Shown here: one piece after another, positions 7,792-16,933 of the stretch
How positions within the stretch are numbered: position 1 is the first letter of the stretch
How the letters are laid out: every line of letters starts with the position of its first letter
Assembly: GCF_040703125.1 (NCBI RefSeq)
Contig: NZ_CP160035.1
Location: forward strand, 3,334,001-3,398,000
Direction of reading: 5' to 3'
Length of the DNA: 64,000 bases
From: Flavobacterium ovatum
Lineage (GTDB): Bacteria > Bacteroidota > Bacteroidia > Flavobacteriales > Flavobacteriaceae
Notes under the pieces: model-generated
Told to the model about the DNA's origin: nothing
Databases searched by the model: none
What the model saw: the letters and a program-made list of their open reading frames with translations, nothing else
Program-made: the position numbers and the translations under genes

Positions 7792-9444
7792 TTAGTTCAA
7801 CAAGGCTTTAGCGTGATTTAAAGCAGAATCTGAAACCACTGCTCCAGAAAGCATTTGTGCAATTTCTACAATTCGTTCCTCAGCACTTAATAAAACCAAT
7901 TCAGACTGCGTATCTTCTCCAACTGTAGATTTGAATACTTTGAAATGTGCGTTTCCTTTGGCTGCAATTTGTGGCAAATGTGTAATGGCAAAAATTTGCA
8001 TGGTTAGACTCATTTCTTTCATGATTTCGCCCATTCTAATGGCTATTTCGCCAGAAACTCCCGTATCGATTTCGTCAAAAATTAAGGTTGGTAATTTAGA
8101 ATATTGTGCCAAAATTGCTTTGACTGCCAACATAATTCTTGACATCTCTCCTCCTGACGCTACTTTTTTTAATAATCCAAAGTCAGTTCCTTTATTGGCT
8201 GCAAATAAAAACTGTAATTCGTCTTTTCCATTATCAAAGTAATTTGCAGTTGGAGTCACTTTAATATCAAAACGCACATTAGGCATTCCCAAAGTAGCTA
8301 AAATCGAAATTAATTTATCGGATAAAACAGGAATAGCTTTTTCTCTATTTGTCAAAATAGTATTTGCCAAAATATCTAAATCTCCACCTTTTGCTTGAAT
8401 TGAAGCTGTTAATTTTTCGATTTCATCACCCAAATTTCCTAGCTCTAAAACCGAATTATCCAACTGGTTTTGAATATCCAAAAGTTCCTCCACCGTTGAA
8501 ACTTGGTGTTTCTTTTGTAAATTATAAATGAGTTGCAACTTTTGATTAATCAACTCCAATTGTGCTGGATCACTGAATAAGCTTTCTGCACTATCATTCA
8601 ATTCATTAGTTATATCATCCATTTCGATCAAAACACTAACAACACGTTCTTGTAACGATTGGTATTCTGGCGAAAAGGAAGCTATCTTTTGTAAAGCTGA
8701 TTTGATTTCATTTAAATTAGACAATACTCCAACCGACTCAGTGCTCGTAATCGATAATGATTTATCTAGAGACTCTTTAATAATCTCAACATTATTTAAC
8801 TTTTCAAAATCAGCTTCCAGTGTTTCTTGTTCCCCTGATTTTAATTTGGCTTCCAATAATTCAGTCAATAAAAATTGATTGTACTCTTGCTCTTTATAAG
8901 ATTCAGCTTGTTTTTTAATCAAGGAATTCAATTTTGATTTCTCTGATTTGTATTGTTTCAATAAACCTTGATACGTTACAATCGTTTCTGAGTTATTAGC
9001 AATAGCGTCAATAATTTTGAATTGTACATTCTCGTCAGACAACTCCTGGGTTTGTTGTTGTGAATGAATGTCTATTAAGAATAAACTCAATTCTTGTAAT
9101 TCTTGAAGATTTACAGGACTATCATTGATAAAAGCACGCGATTTTCCAGATGGCAATATTTCACGTCTGATAATAGTATCGTCCTCATAATCGAGGTCGT
9201 TTGCTTCAAAAAAAGGTTTGAGGTTGTATTTGGAAATTTCAAAATGTGCCTCGATAATGCATTTTTCCTCTTTATTTTTAAGCGAACTCAAGTCTGCTCT
9301 TTTTCCAAGAACTAAACCTAAAGCACCTAAAATAATTGATTTCCCTGCCCCTGTTTCTCCTGTGATTATTGAAAATCCTTTTGAAAAATCAATTGACAAT
9401 TTTTCAATTAATGCATAATTTTTTATCGATAGTGTGGTAATCAT
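7792..9444 (-). CDS. recN: DNA repair ATPase RecN
   Basis: 550 residues, normal for RecN, an SMC-like ATPase that acts in double-strand break repair with RecA. Walker A is GETGAGKS at residues 29-36. The long central part is coiled coil (heavy in E, K, L and Q, for example LEADFEKLNNVEIIKESLDK). The ABC signature region GGEMSRIMLAVK and Walker B LIFDEIDTGVSG are near residues 420-470, and the switch histidine lies in ITHLPQIAAKG. The start is the ATG opening MITTLSIKNYALIEKL, where RecN proteins begin. The gene is followed upstream by the PorD-like gene with a 52-base gap. Confidence 0.96.
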   Translation of the reverse strand: MITTLSIKNYALIEKLSIDFSKGFSIITGETGAGKSIILGALGLVLGKRADLSSLKNKEEKCIIEAHFEISKYNLKPFFEANDLDYEDDTIIRREILPSGKSRAFINDSPVNLQELQELSLFLIDIHSQQQTQELSDENVQFKIIDAIANNSETIVTYQGLLKQYKSEKSKLNSLIKKQAESYKEQEYNQFLLTELLEAKLKSGEQETLEADFEKLNNVEIIKESLDKSLSITSTESVGVLSNLNEIKSALQKIASFSPEYQSLQERVVSVLIEMDDITNELNDSAESLFSDPAQLELINQKLQLIYNLQKKHQVSTVEELLDIQNQLDNSVLELGNLGDEIEKLTASIQAKGGDLDILANTILTNREKAIPVLSDKLISILATLGMPNVRFDIKVTPTANYFDNGKDELQFLFAANKGTDFGLLKKVASGGEMSRIMLAVKAILAQYSKLPTLIFDEIDTGVSGEIAIRMGEIMKEMSLTMQIFAITHLPQIAAKGNAHFKVFKSTVGEDTQSELVLLSAEERIVEIAQMLSGAVVSDSALNHAKALLN

Positions 9445-9496
9445 CTAATCCAGTTTTTTTTTTGTAAAAATGAAATCAACCTAAAAAGAAAATCTC

Positions 9497-10381
9497 TTAG
9501 TATTTAATATTTTCCCATTTGCTAGTATTCAATGGAGAGGTTTTATTCAAACTTTCCACTAAGTCAGTAATACCAACACTTGGACCGCCTGAAAATATAG
9601 AAACAATCTCATCTGACTTTGCATCAAAAAAGACTCGTGTTAAGAAAGCATTTGGCTTTGCCGCATATAATTTATTCAAATCTATCAACGAATTTTTAAT
9701 TTTTTCTTTTGATCCCTTTAAGTCTTTGGTCATGGTATCCAAACCTGTGTGATAATCTGTAATCGTTGAACGAATCACAGAAAATGTTGGTGACAGCAAA
9801 TCATTGATTAAGAAATACCGGTTTTGAAAACCATCAGATTGACTCCAACCTTTATAACCACCTTGTTGTGCATTATTTGCAATATTCTGAGCCATTGTCA
9901 AATGTGAATCTCCTGATTTAGGCACAAAAGAATCTGCGTCTAGTCCTAAAATAACATAAGCGTAAAACGAAACTACTGAAACTAAATTAGATTCAAAACC
10001 ATTAGGATTAAAAATAAAATTTTCAAACTCTATGTATCTAAAATTAAAATCTTTGTCGTTAAAATTTAGAATTGGCGAAGCATAAGAAGAATTATAAATA
10101 GGTCTTGAAGATTGCACTTGTATGGTCGCAACAAACTGATCCGAATTATTAGACGAAATAGTAATATACATCGAGCAATTAATTTTCTCACTTTGCTTTA
10201 AGGCTTTACCCGTCCAATCTGTTTTGTTGACAAACTCAGTCAATGATGTTTGCAAGGTTTTGTAAACCGACTGATTAGTATTTGCCACTCTTTCAGAATT
10301 TACGCTGATGGTACAATTTAATTGTTGTGCTTGAAGCGTAGTGAAAAATGTAAGTGTAAAAAATAGAATCCATTTAGTCAT
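9497..10381 (-). CDS. porD: DUF4835 / PorD-like exported protein
   Basis: 294 residues with a signal peptide (MTKWILFFTLTFFTTLQAQ). It matches the Bacteroidota DUF4835 family, whose Porphyromonas member is PorD, linked to the type IX secretion system. Features seen: an early LNCTISVNSERVA segment, a central YVILGLDADSF motif and NIANNAQQGGYKGW. Its start overlaps the stop of coaBC by 8 bases, so the two are translated from one message, and this coaBC-porD-recN order is common in flavobacteria (from memory). The exact function is not shown by the sequence; the PorD name follows family convention. Confidence 0.82.
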   Translation of the reverse strand: MTKWILFFTLTFFTTLQAQQLNCTISVNSERVANTNQSVYKTLQTSLTEFVNKTDWTGKALKQSEKINCSMYITISSNNSDQFVATIQVQSSRPIYNSSYASPILNFNDKDFNFRYIEFENFIFNPNGFESNLVSVVSFYAYVILGLDADSFVPKSGDSHLTMAQNIANNAQQGGYKGWSQSDGFQNRYFLINDLLSPTFSVIRSTITDYHTGLDTMTKDLKGSKEKIKNSLIDLNKLYAAKPNAFLTRVFFDAKSDEIVSIFSGGPSVGITDLVESLNKTSPLNTSKWENIKY

Positions 10382-11585
10382 GAAAGTAGGCTTTTATTTT
10401 ATTTAAAATATCATCCGCAACTTCTTCCTTGGGTTTTAACTCCATAGGTTCAATATTGAAATCCTTATCAATAAAGGTTACTTTGTTGGTTGCTTTTTTA
10501 AATCCTGCTCCCTCATCTTGCAAAGAATTGAGAACTATCAAATCTAAGTTTTTTTTCTGGATTTTCAGCTTTGCATTTTCAATTTCATTCTCTGTTTCTA
10601 AAGCAAAACCAATTAAAAATTGATTTTTCTTGATCTCTCCCAGAGACAATAAAATATCTTTGGTCTTTTCTAACTCAATCACAAAGTTATCCGCCGATTT
10701 CTTAATTTTTTGGGTAGCTACCGTCTTTGGCCTATAATCTGCAACAGCTGCAGCAGCTATAACCACATCCATTTGAGAAAAATGAGCATGACAAGCTTTA
10801 TACATTTCTTGTGCTGAAACTACTGGAATTAATAGAATGGAAGGGTGATTGGTTTTGAAATGCGTTGGCCCCGAAACAAGAACAACTTCAGCACCTAAAT
10901 TAGCTGCACTAGATGCAATATCGAATCCCATTTTTCCTGAAGAATGATTTCCTATAAAACGTACAGGATCAATAGCTTCGTAAGTTGGCCCTGCAGTAAT
11001 TAGAAACTTCTTCCCTTTTAGAGGTAATTTACTTTCTAAATCTGATTCGATAAAAGCTACAATATTCTCAGGTTCGGCCATTCGACCTTCGCCCGAAAGT
11101 CCACTGGCTAATTCACCTGATTCAGCGGGAATAATGGTATTTCCAAATTTTTGTAAAGCTGTAAAACTAGCAATTGTTGATGGGTGCTTATACATATCCA
11201 AGTCCATAGCTGGCGCTACATAAACAGGACACTTAGCAGATAAATAGGTTGCAATAAGTAGATTATCACAATTCCCATTAGTCATTTTGGACATGGTATT
11301 AGCGGTTGCAGGAGCAACCAACATTAAATCAGCCCAAAGCCCTAACTCCACATGATTATTCCACTCCGCTTCTTGATCATCTTCATTATAAAAACTAGAA
11401 AAAACAGGTTTTCTAGAAAGAGTGGATAACGTTAACGGGGTTACAAAATCCTTAGAAGCAGGTGTCATTATCACTTGGACATGTGCACCTGCTTTTATAA
11501 AAAGTCTAACTAAAGAAGCTGTTTTATAGGCAGCAATCCCACCAGAAACTCCTAGTAAAATTTTCTTACCGTTTAAAACTGACAT
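10374..11585 (-). CDS. coaBC: Bifunctional phosphopantothenoylcysteine decarboxylase / synthase CoaBC
   Basis: 403 residues, both halves of the coenzyme A enzyme. The N-terminal CoaC flavoprotein (about 1-185) has LGVSGGIAAYK, the active-site histidine region EWNNHVELG and PAMDLDMY, in the place where many relatives have PAMNxxM. The C-terminal CoaB part (about 186-403) starts FLITAGPTYEAIDPVRFI and carries HSSGKMG and AAAVADYRPK. It converts 4'-phosphopantothenate and cysteine to phosphopantetheine. It lies 11 bases downstream of rpoZ and overlaps the PorD-like gene, forming an operon. A second, unrelated CoaB fragment occurs near 29.8 kb as a pseudogene. Confidence 0.95.
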   Translation of the reverse strand: MSVLNGKKILLGVSGGIAAYKTASLVRLFIKAGAHVQVIMTPASKDFVTPLTLSTLSRKPVFSSFYNEDDQEAEWNNHVELGLWADLMLVAPATANTMSKMTNGNCDNLLIATYLSAKCPVYVAPAMDLDMYKHPSTIASFTALQKFGNTIIPAESGELASGLSGEGRMAEPENIVAFIESDLESKLPLKGKKFLITAGPTYEAIDPVRFIGNHSSGKMGFDIASSAANLGAEVVLVSGPTHFKTNHPSILLIPVVSAQEMYKACHAHFSQMDVVIAAAAVADYRPKTVATQKIKKSADNFVIELEKTKDILLSLGEIKKNQFLIGFALETENEIENAKLKIQKKNLDLIVLNSLQDEGAGFKKATNKVTFIDKDFNIEPMELKPKEEVADDILNKIKAYFHD

Positions 11586-11596
11586 CTAAGGTTGTA

Positions 11597-11914
11597 TTAT
11601 TTATTTGAATCTCTGTGGTAAATTTTACCATCTAACCATTCTTGAACTGCTAAAGCGTGTGGCTTTGGTAATTTTTCATAGAATTTTGAAACCTCGATTT
11701 GCTCTTTGTTTTCAAAAACTTCTTCAAGACTGTCATTATATGTTGCAAACTCTTCCAATTTCTCAGTCAATTCTTTTTTGATTTCAGAATTGATTTGATT
11801 AGCTCTTTTAGCCATAATGGTTATTGCTTCATACACATTTCCAGTAGGTTCTTCAATAACTGTTTTGTTGTAAGTTATTGTATTTACTGGAGCATTCGTC
11901 TTTTTTAAATCCAT
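11597..11914 (-). CDS. rpoZ: RNA polymerase omega subunit, flavobacterial type
   Basis: 105 residues. The core YEAITIMAKRANQINSEIKK matches the omega fold that clamps the beta-prime C-terminus during RNA polymerase assembly. Bacteroidota omega is longer at the C-terminus than the E. coli protein, with the conserved KFYEKLPKPHALAVQEWLDG seen here. It sits between bamD (8-base gap) and coaBC (11-base gap), a typical arrangement in the class and clearly co-transcribed with them. Confidence 0.92.
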   Translation of the reverse strand: MDLKKTNAPVNTITYNKTVIEEPTGNVYEAITIMAKRANQINSEIKKELTEKLEEFATYNDSLEEVFENKEQIEVSKFYEKLPKPHALAVQEWLDGKIYHRDSNK

Positions 11915-11922
11915 GACTTTTT

Positions 11923-12717
11923 TTATTTAGTAAATTTTTGTAAATCTTGTTCCACTCTAGCTAACATATCGTCAGCTTTTTCTTTATACTTAGTATCCGG
12001 TTTAAACTTAATCAAACTAGAATGCGCTTTTTGGGCAACCAATAAGCGTTCTTCCATCTTATCTTTAACACTATTAATACCTAATTTATAAGCAGAATCC
12101 AGTCTATAATACAAAGCATCTTCTTTATACGGTGTTCCTGGGTAATCATTTATAAAATTATTCAAAGCTACTAATGCCGATTTATAATCTGAAATCGTGT
12201 TGTAACCTTTGGCATTTTCGTATACTTTTTTCTCTATTTTTTCAGCTAAGTTTTTCACCAACACATTAGCTTCTGCTAAATAAGTTGAATTGGGATAACT
12301 GTCGATAAAGTTTTGTAATTTCTCAATTGCTTTATGGGTATCCGTTTGATCCAAACTATAAGTAGGTGATAATTTAGAATAACTTTTAGCACCTAAAAAA
12401 GCGGCTTCTTCTGCCTTTTCACTCTTAGGGTAACTTGACGTAAAACTTTCAAATTGGTAACCCGCTAAATAAAATTGATTAGTTTTATAATAAGATTGAG
12501 AAAACATATAAAACAACTTCTCTGCCTGAGGTTTCCCTCTATAAGTAGTCGCTACTTGCTCAAACAATCGAATTGCTTTAGAATACTTCCCTGATTCGTA
12601 CAATTTAGTTCCCATTTCATATTTTACGGAAATATCTTCATTTTTTAATGCTTTCTGATATTCGTTGCAAGATGTAAATAGCGCTAAAAGAAGTAATAAC
12701 GATACAATTTTTTTCAT
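11923..12717 (-). CDS. bamD: Outer-membrane assembly lipoprotein BamD
   Basis: 264 residues from the ATG at 12717. An in-frame ATG at 12738 would add seven mostly basic residues (NRKKNK) before the natural signal peptide, so the later start is preferred. The lipobox is LLALFTSC with the lipidated cysteine at residue 17. The rest is TPR-like helical repeats (SYYKTNQFYLAGYQFESF, FIDSYPNSTYLAEA, ALVALNNFINDYPGTPY), the BamD/YfiO pattern. BamD helps BamA fold beta-barrel proteins into the outer membrane. It is the first gene of the bamD-rpoZ-coaBC-porD run and lies just downstream of the dapA terminator. Confidence 0.92.
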   Translation of the reverse strand: MKKIVSLLLLLALFTSCNEYQKALKNEDISVKYEMGTKLYESGKYSKAIRLFEQVATTYRGKPQAEKLFYMFSQSYYKTNQFYLAGYQFESFTSSYPKSEKAEEAAFLGAKSYSKLSPTYSLDQTDTHKAIEKLQNFIDSYPNSTYLAEANVLVKNLAEKIEKKVYENAKGYNTISDYKSALVALNNFINDYPGTPYKEDALYYRLDSAYKLGINSVKDKMEERLLVAQKAHSSLIKFKPDTKYKEKADDMLARVEQDLQKFTK

Positions 12718-12756
12718 TTTATTTTTTTTTCGATTCAATTGTTAGTATCAACCTAC

Positions 12757-12782
12757 AAAAAACCGCACCGAAGTTTCGGTGC
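12757..12782 (-). terminator. Intrinsic terminator of dapA
   Basis: A perfect 8-bp stem GCACCGAA/TTCGGTGC with a 2-nt loop, followed on the minus strand by GGTTTTTTG. It separates the dapA unit from bamD. Confidence 0.9.
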
Positions 12783-12841
12783 AAATTTAGGTATTAATTT
12801 AGCCACTACAAAATATTTCTTTCGTTAAGAAAAAGTATGTA

Positions 12842-13723
12842 TTATTTATCAAATTTCGACACAAAAACATCAATTCTAGCGGCCAAAGACTCATCCACTG
12901 TAACTAATGGCAAACGAACATGATTTTCAGAAACACCTAACGATTTAAAAACTTGTTTAATCCCTGCTGGATTGCCTTGTTCAAAAATCATATCAATGCA
13001 TTCCGACAGACCGTAATGTAACTCATAAGCTTCATCAACTTTACGGTTCAAGCCTAGACGTACCATTTCAGAAAATGCTATTGGAAAACATTGAGCAATT
13101 ACCGAAATAATTCCAACACCACCAGCTAATATAATTGGCAGAGCCAACATATCATCTCCAGAAATAAGCATAAAATCTTTAGGTTTATTTTTGATGATCT
13201 CCATTGCTTGCACTAAATCTCCTGCAGCTTCTTTTACGCCAATAATATTTTTACAATCATTAGCCAAACGTATTACAGTTGCAGGCAACATATTACTTGA
13301 AGTACGGCCTGGAACATTATAAATAATCACTGGTAGCGGAGAAGCTTCTGCCACCATCTTATAATGTTGGTAAATTCCTTCTTGAGTAGGTTTATTATAA
13401 AATGGTGAAACTGATAGAATCGCTTCAAAAGCAGATAAATCTCTTGTTTTCAATTCTTCCACCACCTTCATCGTATCGTTCCCACCAATTCCTAGAACAA
13501 GTGGTATCCTTCCATTGTTAGCGGCAACAATTGTTTTTATTACTAATTCTTTATCCGCTGGAGATAAAGTAGCTGTTTCAGCAGTAGTCCCTAAAACTAC
13601 TAAATATTCAACTCCTCCATCTACTGAAAAATTTACTATTTTACATAAAGCTTCAGTATCAATTGACAAATCTTCTTTAAAAGGAGTAATTAATGCAGCT
13701 CCAGTTCCTATTAATGATTGCAT
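12842..13723 (-). CDS. dapA: 4-hydroxy-tetrahydrodipicolinate synthase DapA
   Basis: 293 residues, the standard length. It condenses pyruvate with aspartate semialdehyde, the first committed step of lysine and diaminopimelate synthesis, in the cytoplasm. Diagnostic residues seen: GTTAE (45-49), the active-site tyrosine in YNVPGR (Tyr135), the Schiff-base lysine in GVKEAAGD (Lys164), and SGDD further on. It starts 7 bases after the stop of the small upstream protein, so the two are co-transcribed, and a strong terminator follows. Confidence 0.96.
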   Translation of the reverse strand: MQSLIGTGAALITPFKEDLSIDTEALCKIVNFSVDGGVEYLVVLGTTAETATLSPADKELVIKTIVAANNGRIPLVLGIGGNDTMKVVEELKTRDLSAFEAILSVSPFYNKPTQEGIYQHYKMVAEASPLPVIIYNVPGRTSSNMLPATVIRLANDCKNIIGVKEAAGDLVQAMEIIKNKPKDFMLISGDDMLALPIILAGGVGIISVIAQCFPIAFSEMVRLGLNRKVDEAYELHYGLSECIDMIFEQGNPAGIKQVFKSLGVSENHVRLPLVTVDESLAARIDVFVSKFDK

Positions 13724-13730
13724 GTTTAGG

Positions 13731-14249
13731 TTATATTTTATTTAATATTTTTAAGTATCGAAACAACTCGTGAATAAAAACTTTATGATTTTCAGCATTT
13801 ATACTAATCATCAAATCATTTAGCCTTTTATCTATAGAAGAGAAACCTACTTTAAAATCTGCTTTTGAATGATGTGTTACCAATAACAACAAGGCTTTTT
13901 CAACATCATAATAACTTATTAATAAATCAAATTCTTTATTAATAAAATCTTCAACATTTTTATTATTTATTTCCGCATTCCAGTTTAAATTTTTAGGAGT
14001 AAAAACAGGATATTCACACTCCTTGTTTTTATTTCCCCTGTTTTTATAAACTAAAACCTGAATATCTTCTTTCAAAATTCCATTAGAAACAATCTGGCTT
14101 ATTAAATCGATTTTTTCTGAAAAATAATTTTCATCAATCAACAAACCAACTGTCTTTATCTTATTTGAATTCGGAACAGTTCTTTCAGCAAGTAAACTAT
14201 TTTTTACTTTATTTTTTACTAAAAAACCTTTTAAATAATTCAACAGCAT
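13731..14249 (-). CDS. Small conserved flavobacterial protein (DUF6913-like)
   Basis: 172 residues without signal peptide or membrane segment. The N-terminus is basic ([19 protein letters not shown]) and leads into a Rossmann-like alternating pattern ([48 protein letters not shown]). FKVGFSSID and [15 protein letters not shown] follow. It resembles the uncharacterised family usually found just before dapA in flavobacteria, and here the two genes are 7 bases apart. The family name is from memory; no function is known to me. Confidence 0.75.
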   Translation of the reverse strand: MLLNYLKGFLVKNKVKNSLLAERTVPNSNKIKTVGLLIDENYFSEKIDLISQIVSNGILKEDIQVLVYKNRGNKNKECEYPVFTPKNLNWNAEINNKNVEDFINKEFDLLISYYDVEKALLLLVTHHSKADFKVGFSSIDKRLNDLMISINAENHKVFIHELFRYLKILNKI

Positions 14250-14482
14250 ATCTCTTTTCTAATCCACAAAAATAATTAATTATGTCACAATTTGAGTGGC
14301 AAATCTAAAAAAGTATAAGTGTGATTTAAAACTTTTTGTTATATAATTAACAATTAGCGACTTAATCACACAACTTATTAAATCTACATTACACTATCAA
14401 AACTACGTAGGTATACGATAATACCCAATCAAATTAACCTGTACTCTACAATATTTCAATTCGTTATCATTTATAAAAACAT

Positions 14483-14507
14483 AAAAAAAACGCCCAGAAG
14501 GCGTTTT
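14483..14507 (-). terminator. Intrinsic terminator of the DUF2853 gene
   Basis: AAAACGCC pairs with GGCGTTTT across CAGAA, and the minus-strand side continues in a T-run. It lies 26 bases past the stop. Confidence 0.9.
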
Positions 14508-14532
14508 AAATATTTATATAAATCACTTACAA

Positions 14533-14874
14533 TTAATTGTAAATACTTTCTTTTTTAAAGTGAATAGCTAACAGATAATACACTACAGCTCTATATTTAT
14601 TTGCATTTGAACGACCATATTTTTCAATTACAGTATCAATTCCTGCATCTAATTCCGGACCATCGTTTAAACCTAATTTTTTAATTAAAAAATTATTCTT
14701 AACGGTATCTAATTCGGATTGTTGACTTCCTGCTACTGTAGAGGAATCTTTATTATAAATAGACGGACCACAACCAATGGTCACTTTAGTCAATAAATCC
14801 ATATCCGGAGTTACCCCACATTTGTCTTTTAAATCTGCTGCATACTTCACAATCAATTCTTCTCTTGCACTCAT
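14533..14874 (-). CDS. DUF2853 family protein
   Basis: 113 residues, cytoplasmic. The sequence matches the small DUF2853 family: MSAREELIVKYAADLKDKCG, VTIGCGPSIYN, and the C-terminal KYRAVVYYLLAIHF. It is a helical protein of unknown function. It is probably its own transcription unit, as it has a clear terminator downstream and a 97-base gap to menD. Confidence 0.85.
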   Translation of the reverse strand: MSAREELIVKYAADLKDKCGVTPDMDLLTKVTIGCGPSIYNKDSSTVAGSQQSELDTVKNNFLIKKLGLNDGPELDAGIDTVIEKYGRSNANKYRAVVYYLLAIHFKKESIYN

Positions 14875-14971
14875 AAAAAATTATTTAAGTTAATAAACTC
14901 AAATATAACGAAATGAAAATAAAAAATCAATTATTTACTTACAAAATAATATTTTAACCATTTTATTAAGC

Positions 14972-16642
14972 TTAAACTAATTCCTTGAAAAACTGAAGTA
15001 GTATTTTATCATTATCCAACGTAGGTGTGAAAATCTCTAAGATGGACGGTGTGTCATTTTGTTGAAAAAAAGCAAACAAACTCGTTTCTAAACTTTTTAT
15101 TTCGTGAGCCACACTATATGTAAACCCATACATTTTAGCTAAATGTTCCGCTGTTAATTGATGTGAAGTTTCAAAAAAAGTATTAAAAACAGGCGTCTCT
15201 TGATGTCCAGGAAGAATTCTAAAAATCCCCCCTCCTCCATTATTAATGATAATGATTTTGAAGTCCTTAGAAATATAATTATTCCATAAAGCGTTACTAT
15301 CGTACAAAAAACTGACATCTCCTGTTATCAAAGTAGTTTGTTTTTTATTGACTAATGCTGCACCTATAGCTGTCGAAGTACTTCCATCAATACCGCTAGT
15401 TCCTCGATTGCAAAACACCTCAACAGTTGAGTCAATGGCGATTAATTGCGCATAGCGAATAGCTGAACTATTACTTATTTGTAACTGACTTTCTTTAGGT
15501 AAACTTTTAATTACTTTTTCAAAAACGACAAAATCTGAAAATGGTATTTTATTTAAATATTCAGTACTTTTTTGATTTCTCAAAATCGCCACCTGATTCA
15601 TTTTATCAAAATAACTGCTATTTACCTTTTGCGTAAGCGGTAAGAAACTCTTGAAAAACGAATTGGGTTCTTCCTTAAAATGATGTGTTAAAACTCCAAA
15701 GGTGTCATATCCTCTCAAACGATCAATATGCCAATGCTGTTCTGGTTTGTACTTTCGTAAAAAGGCTTTAATTCTTTTAGAAACAATCATTCCGCCAAAA
15801 CTAACCAGAATATCGGGTTGAAAATTTTGAAAATCAACTTCGGTAAAAGGAGTAATTATGGTATCAATATTAGATATAAAATTGGGATGATGTAAATTGG
15901 AAGTTGTCTCTGTCATCACCACAACTGAAGGATCATTCGCTAAGAAATCAATAATTTCTTTATCAATCGTATTCGGATCATTGACACCAACTAGAATTAA
16001 TTTCTTCTTGGATTTGTTCCAAATCGATGCAGGAATATCTAATTCAGATTTTGAAATAAGCAGAGGCTCTTTCGCGAAAGCGGAAACATTCACAGCAACT
16101 GATAAATCGGAAACGGTTTCATACAAAGGCTCTTCAAAAGGCGCGTTGATATGAACCGGCCCTTTTTGATGTAAAGCCGTATCAATTGCTTGGCAGATTT
16201 TTAAATCATTTTCGGCAGATGCTTCTTCAAGAAGATTGGCGTTGTAAAGCGAATGATTGGCAAAGACATTTTCTTGTCGAATGGTTTGCCCGTCACCTAT
16301 ATCAATTTTGGATTGTGGTCGGTCTGCAGAAATAACAACAAGCGGAATCTGACTGTAAAAAGCCTCTGAAACCGCGGGATAATAATTCAACAAAGCCGAA
16401 CCAGAGGTACAAACTACCGCCACGGCTTGCTTTGTTTGTTGCGCTATTCCTAATGCAAAAAAGGCTGCACAACGCTCGTCTGCTATACTATAACAGGTGA
16501 AATTTGGATTATTTACAAATCCAATAGTCAAAGGTGCATTACGAGAACCTGGAGAAATAATTATTTGGGTAACTCCTTTGGCCAAACACAACTCAATGAT
16601 GCTTTGCGCTAAAGGTATTTTTGGGTATGTCATTGTATTCAT
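14972..16642 (-). CDS. menD: 2-succinyl-5-enolpyruvyl-6-hydroxy-3-cyclohexene-1-carboxylate synthase MenD
   Basis: 556 residues, normal length. It is a thiamine diphosphate enzyme that adds 2-oxoglutarate to isochorismate in menaquinone synthesis. The N-terminal Pyr domain has SPGSRNAPL and ADERCAAFFALGIA; the C-terminal PP domain has NRGTSGIDGSTSTAIGA and the ThDP/Mg motif GDVSFLYDSNALWN followed by IINNGGGGIF. Menaquinone is the respiratory quinone of the phylum. No other men gene lies in the window. Translation can begin at either of two close ATG codons (16642 or 16633); the first is used here. Confidence 0.96.
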   Translation of the reverse strand: MNTMTYPKIPLAQSIIELCLAKGVTQIIISPGSRNAPLTIGFVNNPNFTCYSIADERCAAFFALGIAQQTKQAVAVVCTSGSALLNYYPAVSEAFYSQIPLVVISADRPQSKIDIGDGQTIRQENVFANHSLYNANLLEEASAENDLKICQAIDTALHQKGPVHINAPFEEPLYETVSDLSVAVNVSAFAKEPLLISKSELDIPASIWNKSKKKLILVGVNDPNTIDKEIIDFLANDPSVVVMTETTSNLHHPNFISNIDTIITPFTEVDFQNFQPDILVSFGGMIVSKRIKAFLRKYKPEQHWHIDRLRGYDTFGVLTHHFKEEPNSFFKSFLPLTQKVNSSYFDKMNQVAILRNQKSTEYLNKIPFSDFVVFEKVIKSLPKESQLQISNSSAIRYAQLIAIDSTVEVFCNRGTSGIDGSTSTAIGAALVNKKQTTLITGDVSFLYDSNALWNNYISKDFKIIIINNGGGGIFRILPGHQETPVFNTFFETSHQLTAEHLAKMYGFTYSVAHEIKSLETSLFAFFQQNDTPSILEIFTPTLDNDKILLQFFKELV

Positions 16643-16710
16643 TTGAAGAAAACAAAGATACTAAGTCGAAAGGTAAAAAAAGTTATGAGTTAGGAATTAT
16701 TAGTTATGGG

Positions 16711-16777
16711 TTATGAGTTATGAGTTATGAGTTATGAGTTATGAGTTATGAGTTATGAGTTATGAGTTATGAGTTAT
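16711..16777. repeat. 7-bp tandem repeat (TTATGAG)n
   Basis: About nine and a half perfect copies of TTATGAG, with degenerate copies just before. It lies in the divergent spacer between menD and dus, upstream of the dus promoter box, so copy-number change could alter promoter spacing. Confidence 0.9.
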
Positions 16778-16908
16778 TTTTTGGTTTCCAAAAAATAAAG
16801 ACACAAATAGTCACAAATTTCATTTGTGTAGATTTTTATTTGTGAGAATTTGTGCAATTCGTGGCTAAAAACATTTTTAAAAAAAACTAACTGTCCTAGA
16901 AAGAACAC

Positions 16909-16916
16909 TATATTTG
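16909..16916 (+). promoter_or_regulatory. Probable dus -10 element TATATTTG
   Basis: A perfect TAnnTTTG box 18 bases before the ATG at 16934. No good TTTG is seen about 19 bases further up, so the call rests on the -10 alone. Its position argues against the ATG at 16850 as start. Confidence 0.6.
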
Positions 16917-16933
16917 CACAACTTAAAAATGCT

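Noticed and set aside
16711..16777. Heptamer tract as a CRISPR array
   Set aside because: The unit is only 7 bp and has no spacers; it is a simple tandem repeat.
16850..16933. Extended N-terminus of the dihydrouridine synthase
   Set aside because: A TAnnTTTG promoter box lies inside it and the residues do not match the family; the later ATG is used.
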